Source: Nitrospira sp.
Lineage (GTDB): Bacteria; Nitrospirota; Nitrospiria; Nitrospirales; Nitrospiraceae
Assembly: GCA_024760545.1 (NCBI GenBank)
Contig: CP060501.1
Span: forward strand, 2,207,501-2,271,500
Reading direction: 5' to 3'
Length of the DNA: 64,000 nucleotides
Of this stretch, positions 34,691-43,254 are shown in pieces (position 1 is the first letter of the stretch; each line of letters opens with the position of its first letter). The translations under genes were made by a program, and so were the position numbers. The notes beneath the pieces are model-generated. The model had not been told where the DNA came from. It searched no databases and was given only the letters and a program-made list of their open reading frames with translations.

Positions 34691-34831
34691 CTAGTTAAGA
34701 TGCCGTTTAGGCCGAACCTCTTTGTGTTGCCTCTTCCCCTGCTCTTGTAGGATGAACTTGTAGAGCAGAATATCTGCAACGAGCTCGCGTACCCACTTGT
34801 CCTCCAGAATTTTCCGTTTCCGCCGCGCCAT
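34691..34831 (-). CDS. Possible 46-residue basic protein
   Basis: An ATG at 34831 with AGAGGCAGG upstream opens a 46-codon frame starting MARRKRKILEDKWVREL and ending in a basic tail (RPKRHLN). The composition (Lys/Arg-rich ends, amphipathic middle) is compatible with a small nucleic-acid-binding protein. It lies in a degraded stretch and may be a remnant. Confidence 0.35.
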   Translation of the reverse strand: MARRKRKILEDKWVRELVADILLYKFILQEQGKRQHKEVRPKRHLN

Positions 34832-34873
34832 GGCAGCCTGCCTCTTGGAAGGCCTCGAGTCTGGCATTGGTCT

Positions 34874-35104
34874 TTACCACCCCGTATAGAACTTGAGAAT
34901 GCGCCGTTGCCAATACCAAGAAAGCAGTGTCGTATTGGAGTAGCTCGAAAGGAAGGTTGAGCTGTTCAGACCGAGATGTTCTTGCTGCGGTTTCAGCTGC
35001 AGCGCTTCGAACGACTCACCATATGTCTGGTAGTGAGGGGATCCCTTCGGATAACCATGCCAAGTTTCTTCATCCGAGATAAACACGTATCCCATCACTT
35101 CCAT
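34874..35104 (-). pseudogene. HicB-like fragment
   Basis: The first 35 residues (GYVFISDEETWHGYPKGS, then HYQTYGESFEALQ) resemble HicB-type antitoxin N-termini. After about residue 37 the similarity is lost (Ser/Thr-rich, ending LKFYTGW), suggesting a frameshift or decay. No HicA toxin is recognisable next to it. Confidence 0.35.
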
Positions 35105-35222
35105 ACTGGATCGCTATCTGAAAAATAGTTTTGATTTTCGCACCGCCTCGTAAAACCCCCGTCTCGGATGGTTTCTTCCGATTCATTGCTCTACTGTGCC
35201 GGTTCTGCGGAGATACCGATCT

Positions 35223-35861
35223 TCAGGGTGGTGACGTGAGCTGAGTGCCCTGAGTTTGGAACGTGAGAACGAGAGGACTTTGCATCGACGTCCCTAACTG
35301 GGTCACCATCGGCGGCCATTCCCGATCCCCCATGATGGTCCGCATGTCCTTTTCAGCCTGATCCTGCTGGTCGAGCACTCGTCGCGTCAGTGATCCCGAG
35401 AAGAACCCCGTTTGCATCGTCAAGTCCCAGGTCCCAATATAGGTATATTCCTGAGGCCGAACGCTGAACGAGGTCGAAAGGGGCGTTTGCCAGATACCTA
35501 GCGCATTATCGAAACTGACCGCTGTCAGCTGATAAGAGCCCGCCGGCAGGTCCAGTACGAAGGGACCGTCGACTGGAACCTGATTAACGACCAGCTTGTC
35601 GCCGCTCTTTTCGTCCGTGAGACTCCACTTCATATCGAAGGGGAACTGTCCCACTGCTTGGGTCTTTCCATTCCACTGAAGATGCACCCGACCCACCACA
35701 TAGCCGTGATTAGGCCCCTCTACTGAAGTCGCAGCACCTGGCTTCAGCGGGGTGACCATAGTGGCGCAGCCCATCGTAAGGATCGGGCCGAGGAGCAGGA
35801 ACGTGACGGATTTCCTTAACCAGCCGGGAGAGGATCGAACATACGCCCATAGGTCTTTCAT
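35223..35861 (-). CDS. Predicted lipoprotein of unknown function
   Basis: The 212-residue product has a signal peptide with lipobox ILTMGC near residue 30. A beta-rich domain follows, with YVVGRVHLQW and a Carboxypeptidase-regulatory-like stretch GPFVLDLPAGSYQLTAV. Such domains occur in surface lipoproteins. Two Met codons lie close together; ATG 35861 has GGAGG 11 bases upstream, and 35870 is an alternative. It faces the beta-barrel gene across a 489-base gap, so a shared envelope role is possible but unproven. Confidence 0.7.
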   Translation of the reverse strand: MKDLWAYVRSSPGWLRKSVTFLLLGPILTMGCATMVTPLKPGAATSVEGPNHGYVVGRVHLQWNGKTQAVGQFPFDMKWSLTDEKSGDKLVVNQVPVDGPFVLDLPAGSYQLTAVSFDNALGIWQTPLSTSFSVRPQEYTYIGTWDLTMQTGFFSGSLTRRVLDQQDQAEKDMRTIMGDREWPPMVTQLGTSMQSPLVLTFQTQGTQLTSPP

Positions 35862-36350
35862 AGCGGTCATGACCTCCGTGCATCTTGTCTCGACAAGGTG
35901 GAGTAATTGGGTAACGAGCAAGATGCGCACCTAAGCCGGCGTGAATTTCACGATATGTAAGTGCTGGTTTTCATGGATCTACTTGATGACGGGGTTAGGG
36001 CGATGTTTAAGGGTCGGATTGATCCTCATAGTCGCACTGTGCAAGTAGTGCGGTAACGCTCTATTTTATATTCATATGTCAATCTACTTGAAAATTAAGG
36101 TGATATTTTGTCATAGTAGGCTCCGTTTTGAATCTTGCTTCAAGATGGGAATGGAATGATCGTGAACGGTAAGGATAGGACCGAACCTCGATTCCAACCA
36201 GACTACCAGAATCAAGTATCCATTCTCATCCAAGCCGATCATGCCCGACCCGCATTCACTGCCATCCGCGCTAATGCCCCGCCTTCATAGGTTATCAATA
36301 CAACGTAACCGGAGATTGACTCTTCGTGGGTGAGACAGAAAGGAAGCGGT
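35862..36350. promoter_or_regulatory. AT-rich divergent control region
   Basis: This gap holds a perfect palindrome CGTGAATTTCACG at 35940-35952 and a CGCACT/AGTGCG hairpin at 36033-36052. An AT-rich stretch follows at about 36060-36115. I see no gene. The palindrome lies about 80 bases before the lipoprotein start and could be an operator. Confidence 0.35.
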
Positions 36351-37346
36351 ATGTTGCAGAAGGTTTTGTTTTTGATTGGAATTTCAATCCTGGCGATGAT
36401 ACCTCCGGCTCAAGCCGAATGGTCTGTCACAGCTGATGGAAACCTCTACTACACTGATGATGTCGCCCTTTTTTCGGCCACTCGCCGATCAAACATCGAT
36501 GGCGATCCTTCTCAACCGGTCTTGGACGTGTCGCGCACGGGGTTTGGCTCGGACATGGTGTTCGAACCCGGTTTCCTTATATCTAATGCGATCACGACAG
36601 GACTGGGTCGGACGGCCTTCTCGATCAAACCCCAGGGATTTATTTATGCGGTCAATCCCGAATGGAGTCAGGCAAGCGTCGCAGCCGAAGCCTTGCACTC
36701 TTTTACGCCCAATACAGCACTGCGGCTCCGCTACTATACTGCTCCCGATCAACTTCTTGGAAATACTGAGGTGAGCCACCATGAACCGGAAGTCCTTGCA
36801 AACGAGAGGGTAACTTCGCATATCGGATACATTCGACTCGAACAACGCCTGTCTGACAATTGGGAACTCCGATTTCAGGGACGGGTGGGGAAGCGCCTCT
36901 ACAACGACCCCTTCGCTCGACGCAATACGACGTTATGGACCATCGGTCCTCACCTGTTTTGGCGGGCGACTGAACATCTGAAACTATTCGCCGCCTATCA
37001 CTACGAACGTGGTATGGCCGGCGGCCGGCTCGAGCACGAACCCGAAGAAGATCTGTCGTATGTTCAGCACTTCGTTGCGCTTGGGCTGGATGCCGAATTG
37101 ATGCCACATTTGGAATTGGAACTGGACTTTCACTACGAACGTAATAATTGGACGAGCGGGATCCTGGGGGATGAACGAAACGGCGGGCATGAGAACATCT
37201 TCCAAGGGAACGGGAGACTCTTATACAAACTGACGGATAACACCGCGGTGACATTATCTGTTCAGAGAGCAAATCGTCGCCAGAATTTCCACCAGACACA
37301 CGATTTCAACACTAACGTTGGAGTGGGGGTCATCCATCGCTTTTAG
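36351..37346 (+). CDS. Outer-membrane beta-barrel protein
   Basis: The 331-residue product has a clear signal peptide (cleavage after PPAQA). Alternating hydrophobic/aromatic strands follow (for example TALRLRYYTAP, HIGYIRLEQRL, LELELDFHYE), and it ends in HRF, the C-terminal aromatic expected for BAM-assembled barrels. About 12-14 strands would fit the length. ATG 36351 has AAAGGAAG upstream. Transport substrate or role unknown. Confidence 0.75.
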   Translation: MLQKVLFLIGISILAMIPPAQAEWSVTADGNLYYTDDVALFSATRRSNIDGDPSQPVLDVSRTGFGSDMVFEPGFLISNAITTGLGRTAFSIKPQGFIYAVNPEWSQASVAAEALHSFTPNTALRLRYYTAPDQLLGNTEVSHHEPEVLANERVTSHIGYIRLEQRLSDNWELRFQGRVGKRLYNDPFARRNTTLWTIGPHLFWRATEHLKLFAAYHYERGMAGGRLEHEPEEDLSYVQHFVALGLDAELMPHLELELDFHYERNNWTSGILGDERNGGHENIFQGNGRLLYKLTDNTAVTLSVQRANRRQNFHQTHDFNTNVGVGVIHRF

Positions 37347-37506
37347 TATGGCAGTACCATTTCTGCACTCTGAACTTGGCTCACCTCAGACTCATAGCCC
37401 GGCGGGTTTTGAGTCTCTTTAGTCGCAGACGCATGTGGACGTACGCCACGCTCCTCGCCGAGAGCGATGGTCACGTGACGCTAGGAATCTATGGGACAGA
37501 TTCGAG

Positions 37507-38112
37507 CTAGACCCTGTGCTCGTGGTGTGAAGCTGGTCTACTTTCCGTTGATTCGACATGCTTTGGTTCTTCTTCAGTCTGTCTACGGCGATCTATCTCC
37601 ATTCGTAGCTCTTGTGTCATTTCCTCCGTTTTTTTCCACGCCCACCGCCAAGTTTGTGCAAACCCGACCATCGCGAAACTGACGGTCAAGTAAACGGCAA
37701 CACCGGCTTGATCTTCCAGGTCTCCAAGGTCAAGTGTGTACCGCGGGTGAATGAAAACCCAATTGGCAAGCAACCCACCTAATGCAAAAGCCACCAAAGA
37801 AGGGCCTATCCCGCCATACCAAGTGGTAACCGCTATGGCGATGAGGAACGCAGCATAGGCAAGTCTATCGTCGCCAAGGTAAGAATCAAGGGACCAACGC
37901 AGGAGGAAGGCGAGGAGTGTGGTCCCGAAAGCTAGACCATACTCTTTACTCAATTGTGAACCGGTTGGGATCCATCCCCTGTCTTCCCGACGCGGCGGGT
38001 GTTCTGAATGTATACCTATCATGTCCGCCATAGCCTCGGGGAACAATGCCGTCCGAGGAGTGTGTCCTATTCCTTCGTTCTCCGCTTTGTCTTCGATATG
38101 GGAAGGCACCAC
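37507..38112 (-). CDS. DUF4118 membrane protein without kinase domain
   Basis: The 201-residue protein has three to four membrane helices (about residues 60-150). They match the DUF4118 sensor module found in KdpD and many histidine kinases (YGLAFGTTLLAFLLRWSLD, then TTWYGGIGPSLVAF). A short coiled coil (KKTEEMTQELRMEIDRRR) follows, and then the protein stops. Normally a PAS or kinase domain would follow the coiled coil, so this is either a truncated kinase or a stand-alone membrane partner. No kinase fragment is seen downstream. Confidence 0.7.
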   Translation of the reverse strand: MVPSHIEDKAENEGIGHTPRTALFPEAMADMIGIHSEHPPRREDRGWIPTGSQLSKEYGLAFGTTLLAFLLRWSLDSYLGDDRLAYAAFLIAIAVTTWYGGIGPSLVAFALGGLLANWVFIHPRYTLDLGDLEDQAGVAVYLTVSFAMVGFAQTWRWAWKKTEEMTQELRMEIDRRRQTEEEPKHVESTESRPASHHEHRV

Positions 38113-38402
38113 GCCCTTTAGTTAATCCCGTCGATTAACCGGAGAAGTAGGACACTATAAGGAACACACACCGAATCATACGACAACGGCACGGCCAATG
38201 GAAGCAGACGAATTGAGTCCTCGAAAACCTTACCGAGCGAGCGTCTATTGCGCCATCGGTCTTCCGTATGCTCCGGTCGGTAACTTGGGACGTCATGGAG
38301 ACGCGTCATGGCGGCTGGTCAGGGGAGAGCGGAGGCACTTCATGGCTCGGTCAGGTTTTCAGCGCAGGATGTCCATTCTAGTTCGGTGAAGTCGGGGACG
38401 CT

Positions 38403-39797
38403 TTACCTTGGTGAGTCCGTAAGCTTTTTCAAACGCCGGTCCAAGGAGAATCGGGTGAGGCCAAGCTGCTTAGCCGCCAAACTCTTGTTGTAGTCCGCCA
38501 GCCGTAGGACTTCTTCGATGATGGATTCTTCGATTCGCTCCAGAGTGTGCTTTCCGACTTGCATTTCAATGCGAATCAGACGTTCAGAGCCTTGGGAAAC
38601 CGACATGGTGGTTTGCCCGACATGTTCATGGAGTTCCCGCGGTAGATAATTCGCTGTCAAGGTTTGGCTCGAACAGAAAATCATCGCTCGTTCGAGCGTG
38701 TTTTCCAGCTCCCGAATATTCCCCGGATATTGATATCGCTCGAGCATTTCGCGAGTTTCTGCGTCCAATTCGGGGACTGGTTTCCCGAATTCCTGCGCAA
38801 AACGCACGATCGTCTTCCGGCAAAGAGGAAGAATATCCTCGAATCTCTTGCGAAGGGGAGGAATCTCAAATGCTACGACATTGAGACGAAAATAAAGATC
38901 TTCTCGAAAGGCTCCTCGTTCCACCTCCTTCTTGATTTCTCGATTCGTCGCCGTGATGAGACGAAAATCCACCCCGAGATCGTCGGTTCCCCCGAGCCGC
39001 CTGAATGAGCGCTCCTGAATCACTCGCAGTAACTTGGCCTGTGTCGAAAGATCGAGATCTCCGATCTCATCAAGAAACAGTGTGCCGCCTTCCGCCTTTT
39101 CGAGCAGACCGAGCTTGCGTTGATTGGCGCCGGTAAAGGCTCCGCGCTCATACCCGAATAGTTCGCTCTCAAAGAGATCCTTGGGAATCGCGGTGCAGTT
39201 GACCCCCACGAATGGCCCAGACGCCCTTGGGCCATTGTGATGGATAACCCGTGCGAGGAACTCTTTCCCTGTCCCTGTTTCTCCCAGCAGCATCACCGTA
39301 GGTTTTGGATTCTCCGCCACTTCCCGTACTTGTTCGAGCAATTGTTTCATCACGCGGCTGTGAGCTTCGACGTTGCTCAAATGGTACTGGTTGGTCTGTC
39401 CACTTACTTCCGATTCCAGACGGCGGCGGAGCTTGAGGACCTCGATCGCACGGGAAACAACGGCTTCGACTCCTTCAAGATCGACCGTTTTGACCAGGAA
39501 ATCGTACGCCCCCAATTTCATGGCTTCCACCGCATCGTGTACCGTCCCATACGCAGTCAGCATAATGACGATGGCGGAGGGAGCCAGTTGACGCACGTGT
39601 TTGAGCGCATCAAGGCCGCTGATGCCGGGCATCTTCAGATCGAGCAGCACAAGTTCGGGGAGCTTGTGCTCAAGCTCTTGCAACAACACCTCACCGGATT
39701 CATACCCGGTGGCGAAATGTCCCAGTCTGATCAGCCTCCTGACAATGGCGGTTCGAATAACTTGTTCGTCGTCGACCACAAAAACAACTGTGTGCAT
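38403..39797 (-). CDS. Sigma-54-dependent response regulator (NtrC family)
   Basis: The 464-residue protein has a receiver domain (phospho-acceptor D53), an AAA+ domain with Walker A GETGTGKE and an intact GAFTGA loop, and a C-terminal helix-turn-helix (SLAAKQLGLTRFSLDRRLK). The usual Lys-Pro after receiver strand 5 is K103-T104, shared with the paralogue at 41811-42983. It starts 3 bases after the stop of the histidine kinase gene, which is therefore its likely partner. Confidence 0.92.
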   Translation of the reverse strand: MHTVVFVVDDEQVIRTAIVRRLIRLGHFATGYESGEVLLQELEHKLPELVLLDLKMPGISGLDALKHVRQLAPSAIVIMLTAYGTVHDAVEAMKLGAYDFLVKTVDLEGVEAVVSRAIEVLKLRRRLESEVSGQTNQYHLSNVEAHSRVMKQLLEQVREVAENPKPTVMLLGETGTGKEFLARVIHHNGPRASGPFVGVNCTAIPKDLFESELFGYERGAFTGANQRKLGLLEKAEGGTLFLDEIGDLDLSTQAKLLRVIQERSFRRLGGTDDLGVDFRLITATNREIKKEVERGAFREDLYFRLNVVAFEIPPLRKRFEDILPLCRKTIVRFAQEFGKPVPELDAETREMLERYQYPGNIRELENTLERAMIFCSSQTLTANYLPRELHEHVGQTTMSVSQGSERLIRIEMQVGKHTLERIEESIIEEVLRLADYNKSLAAKQLGLTRFSLDRRLKKLTDSPR

Positions 39798-39800
39798 GGA

Positions 39801-41729
39801 TCAAAGCCTTTCCAGTGCGGTTTCTTGTTCCAATGGCAACCAGATGCCGACAATGGTGCCCTTTCCAACTTCGCTCGTCACATAGATGTCCCCCTCATGG
39901 CTTTCGACGATATTCTGACAAATAGCCAAGCCCAATCCGGTCCCATGCTTTTTCCCGGACGTCACGAACGGTTGAAACACATTCGGGAGCAGTTCCGGAG
40001 AAATGCCGACACCATCGTCTTTGACTTGAATCACCAAACCGGGCCGCTCCTCTCTGAACAATTCATGTCCCGTGATCTCGATGGGAGCGCCACCCTTCGG
40101 GGAGGCATCAATGGCGTTGTCTACAATATTCAGCAGCACTTGTCTCAGAAGGTCTCGATCGGCGGTGAATTCGCTGATCATGGGTGAAATACTGATCTTG
40201 ATCGTGAGGTGCTTATCCTCCAACCGGGACTTCAACAATTTGGACACCTCACCAACGAGCCGGTTGAGATCGATTCGTGTGGGAGCAAGTCGTCGTGGCC
40301 GCGCATAGTCCACGATCTGATTCACGATTCGATCCAACCGCCGAGTCTCCGATAGGATCACCTCGATCTCTTTACGCTTTGGATCATCGGATTCGAAGTC
40401 ATCCAGCAATACCTTTGCCGTCGAACCGATGCCCACCAGCGGATTTCTGAGCTCATGAGCGATGCCGGCCGCAACTTGCCCCAACGTCGCCAACTTTTCC
40501 GCCCGCCTTAATCGTAATTGCAGATTGTCCAGGGTGGTAATGTCGATATTAAAGCCCACATAGACCACATCGGGACTCTCTAAATCCATGATCGGCACAC
40601 GTTGACTGAGGACCGTCCGGATACTGCCGTCATCATGGAGTAACCGGAAAATCAGTTCGCAGGGCCGGCCTGCAGCAACGGCTTCTGAAAATGTTGTGAG
40701 CACACGGTCACGATCTTCAGGATGCACCCGTTGGCGGAATGTTTCGGGATCAAGATTCGATTCGGGATCCAGTCCCGCCAACTGCTGATTGTACCGATTG
40801 CTGAACGTGACCCTTACTCCTTTCGTCATAAAGATACCGAGTGGCGCGTGATCCACGAGTCCTCGATATTTCGCCTCGGAAGCCGACAAGTGCGCATTCA
40901 ACCTCTTGAGGGTCGCTTCGGACTGCTGGACCTCTTCGAGATCTTTGCGGATCTGCAAGCTCATTTTCTTCATCACGGTGGTCAGCACACCGATTTCATC
41001 CTTGCGGTCAAGGACCGGAATGGAGGGAATCGCCTGACCGGCCGTCGAACCTACGACCTTGGACAAGGCTGTAACCGGAGTGGCAATGGAACGCGCAATG
41101 AGTGCCAACGCGAAGATGACGAGGCAGAGGGTCACCAACCCACCTCCAAGAATAAGAAAGCGTGTCCACGCTCGATCATAGCTCAATCGCGATAGCTCCA
41201 GTTGCTGCATGCGATCTTGCTCTCGATCAAACCATGCCATCCATTTCCGAACCTCAACCATGATCTCCCGACTTCGTCCGTCTCGGACATACTTGATGGC
41301 ATCGGACCGATTTCCCAGCTGGATGGCTTGGAGCAGTGCTTCTTTTTCAAAAAATGACTTCTCCACCAGAGCGCGAATGTCTTCGAATTGTTCATGTTGC
41401 TGGGGGTGTTGGGTTTCTAGTTGCCGGTCCATTTCCAGGACGTTTTTTCGCCCCTCCTGAAACCGTGCCAGGTATCGATTGTTCTCAGAGATGACATAGC
41501 CCAGAAATGCCGTTTCCAAATCAGCGACCGACCGCATGTATTGGGCCGCCGTCTTTTGAAGAAGATAGAGACGTGTCAGGCGTTCTTCATCCTGTATAAA
41601 ATTCTGGACATCCAGATAGGTCATCACGCTGAAGATCATGAGAGAGATGAAGGGAATGGTTGGAATGAGAAGGAGCTTGGGTAGGATCGGGAGATCATCC
41701 AAGAACTTCTGAGGGAAACGCTCCTGCAT
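39801..41729 (-). CDS. Membrane sensor histidine kinase (HAMP-PAS-HisKA-HATPase)
   Basis: The 642-residue kinase has an N-terminal helix (about 20-38), a 150-residue CHASE3-like helical extracellular domain and a second helix (about 190-212). HAMP (about 212-262), a coiled coil, PAS (about 290-405), HisKA with phospho-acceptor His in GIAHELRNPLVG near 425, and an ATPase domain (DNAIDAS, DDGVGI, GTGLGLAIC boxes) follow. The start ATG 41729 has GGAG 5 bases upstream. It lies between two NtrC-like genes and probably phosphorylates one or both. Confidence 0.92.
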   Translation of the reverse strand: MQERFPQKFLDDLPILPKLLLIPTIPFISLMIFSVMTYLDVQNFIQDEERLTRLYLLQKTAAQYMRSVADLETAFLGYVISENNRYLARFQEGRKNVLEMDRQLETQHPQQHEQFEDIRALVEKSFFEKEALLQAIQLGNRSDAIKYVRDGRSREIMVEVRKWMAWFDREQDRMQQLELSRLSYDRAWTRFLILGGGLVTLCLVIFALALIARSIATPVTALSKVVGSTAGQAIPSIPVLDRKDEIGVLTTVMKKMSLQIRKDLEEVQQSEATLKRLNAHLSASEAKYRGLVDHAPLGIFMTKGVRVTFSNRYNQQLAGLDPESNLDPETFRQRVHPEDRDRVLTTFSEAVAAGRPCELIFRLLHDDGSIRTVLSQRVPIMDLESPDVVYVGFNIDITTLDNLQLRLRRAEKLATLGQVAAGIAHELRNPLVGIGSTAKVLLDDFESDDPKRKEIEVILSETRRLDRIVNQIVDYARPRRLAPTRIDLNRLVGEVSKLLKSRLEDKHLTIKISISPMISEFTADRDLLRQVLLNIVDNAIDASPKGGAPIEITGHELFREERPGLVIQVKDDGVGISPELLPNVFQPFVTSGKKHGTGLGLAICQNIVESHEGDIYVTSEVGKGTIVGIWLPLEQETALERL

Positions 41730-41810
41730 AAACACTCCGATGGAATCCGGGAATTGTTACCCACCCTACATACCGACACACCCGGGTCAACTGATCAAGG
41801 CCGCAAGAAC

Positions 41811-42983
41811 TCAATGTGCTCCGGGGAGGTCACTGCTGGTCAAGGTCTTGCCCACGCACAACATGATGGCCCGTTCGATGATGTTCTGTAGTTCGCGCAC
41901 ATTGCCCGGGAATGAGTAATGTTGAAGCGTGGCGACGGCTTTGGGATCGATATCGGTCACCTCTTTCCCAAACTCCAACCCATACTTCATCATGAACAGC
42001 TTGGCGAGGGGTATGATATCCTCGGTACGGTTCCGGATCGGCGGCACGACGAACTGCATCGCGTTCAGACGAAAGAAGAGATCCTCCCGAAAACGTCCTC
42101 CCGCCACTTCCTCCTTAAGATCCCGGTAGGAGGACGCGATCACGCGGAAGTCTCCGGAAATATCGTCAATTCCACCCAGACGGCGAAACATTCGATCCTG
42201 CACGATTCCCACCAGTTTTCCCTGCATCACGAGATCAAGATCGCCGATCTCATCGAGAAACAGCGTGCCGGTTTCCGCTTGATCCAGCAGGCCGAGCTTT
42301 CTCCTTTCGGCCCCGGCGAAGGCGCCCCTCTCATACCCAAACAGGTCGCGCTCGAACCGCATGGGCGACAGGGTGGTGCAACTGATCTTCACGAATGGCC
42401 CCTTGGCGCGCGCGCTATTGTGGTGGATGACACGGGCTAAGAATTCCTTCCCTGTTCCGGTTTCCCCCGTCAGGAGTATGGGCACATGTGGACTCTGGGC
42501 CACTTCTCGCACCTGAACCAGCAAGGCTCTCATCGCCAGGCTATGCGCGATCAGGTTGCTCAATCGATATTGATCGGCTTCGTGCTCGTTGTTGTAGGAC
42601 ACGCGCCGCTTCAGCAGAATATGTTCAAGGGCCCGGTTGACGACCGGTTCCAAGCTTTCAAGATCGACCGTTTTGATGAGGAAATCGAATGCCCCGAGCT
42701 TCATGGCTTCCACCGCATCCTCTACTGTTCCGTATGCGGTCAGCAGGATGACGAGGGCATCGCAGCCTTTGGGGCGAAGCGCCTGCAGAACTTCAATTCC
42801 GGACATGCCGGGCATTTTTAGATCAAGCAGAATTAAGTCCGGTACGTCCTCTTCTACTGCAGCAAGCAGTTGTTCACCGGATTGAAACGACCGAACCCGG
42901 TGCTGCATACGAGAAAGCAGTTTATCCAGGGCGTTACGAAACGCAGCCTGATCGTCCACTACGAAAATGCTCGCTTGCATCAT
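41811..42983 (-). CDS. NtrC-like response regulator lacking DNA-binding domain, GAFAGA loop
   Basis: The 390-residue protein has a receiver (D54; K104-T105 in place of Lys-Pro) and an AAA+ domain with Walker A GETGTGKE (173-180). The sigma-54 loop reads GAFAGA (220-225) instead of GAFTGA. The protein ends at SSDLPGAH, directly after the AAA+ lid, so the helix-turn-helix present in its neighbour is missing. ATG 42983 follows GGGGAATC. It heads an operon with the kinase and the full-length regulator. It may act as a decoy, phosphate sink or mixed-oligomer partner (inference). Confidence 0.9.
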   Translation of the reverse strand: MMQASIFVVDDQAAFRNALDKLLSRMQHRVRSFQSGEQLLAAVEEDVPDLILLDLKMPGMSGIEVLQALRPKGCDALVILLTAYGTVEDAVEAMKLGAFDFLIKTVDLESLEPVVNRALEHILLKRRVSYNNEHEADQYRLSNLIAHSLAMRALLVQVREVAQSPHVPILLTGETGTGKEFLARVIHHNSARAKGPFVKISCTTLSPMRFERDLFGYERGAFAGAERRKLGLLDQAETGTLFLDEIGDLDLVMQGKLVGIVQDRMFRRLGGIDDISGDFRVIASSYRDLKEEVAGGRFREDLFFRLNAMQFVVPPIRNRTEDIIPLAKLFMMKYGLEFGKEVTDIDPKAVATLQHYSFPGNVRELQNIIERAIMLCVGKTLTSSDLPGAH

Positions 42984-43254
42984 GCGAGATTCCCCTAGTG
43001 GCATGCTACTGTATGCGCGGGCACGCTGCAAGACGTTTGACGATGCCCACTTGTCTCGATCGAGGATTAATCATACGGATGTGGGCATGCACTTTCACCG
43101 ACCTGTGAAATTCCAACCATACAGCCTTGGCTGAGACATCGATACGACTGTACCCCCAATTCGACCACTTAATTGATCGCCGGCGTATCCCAACGTCTCA
43201 CGCGTGGCTCCCTGCCTGATCATGCGCTTGCCACATCTTTTCATTTGCCGATCT

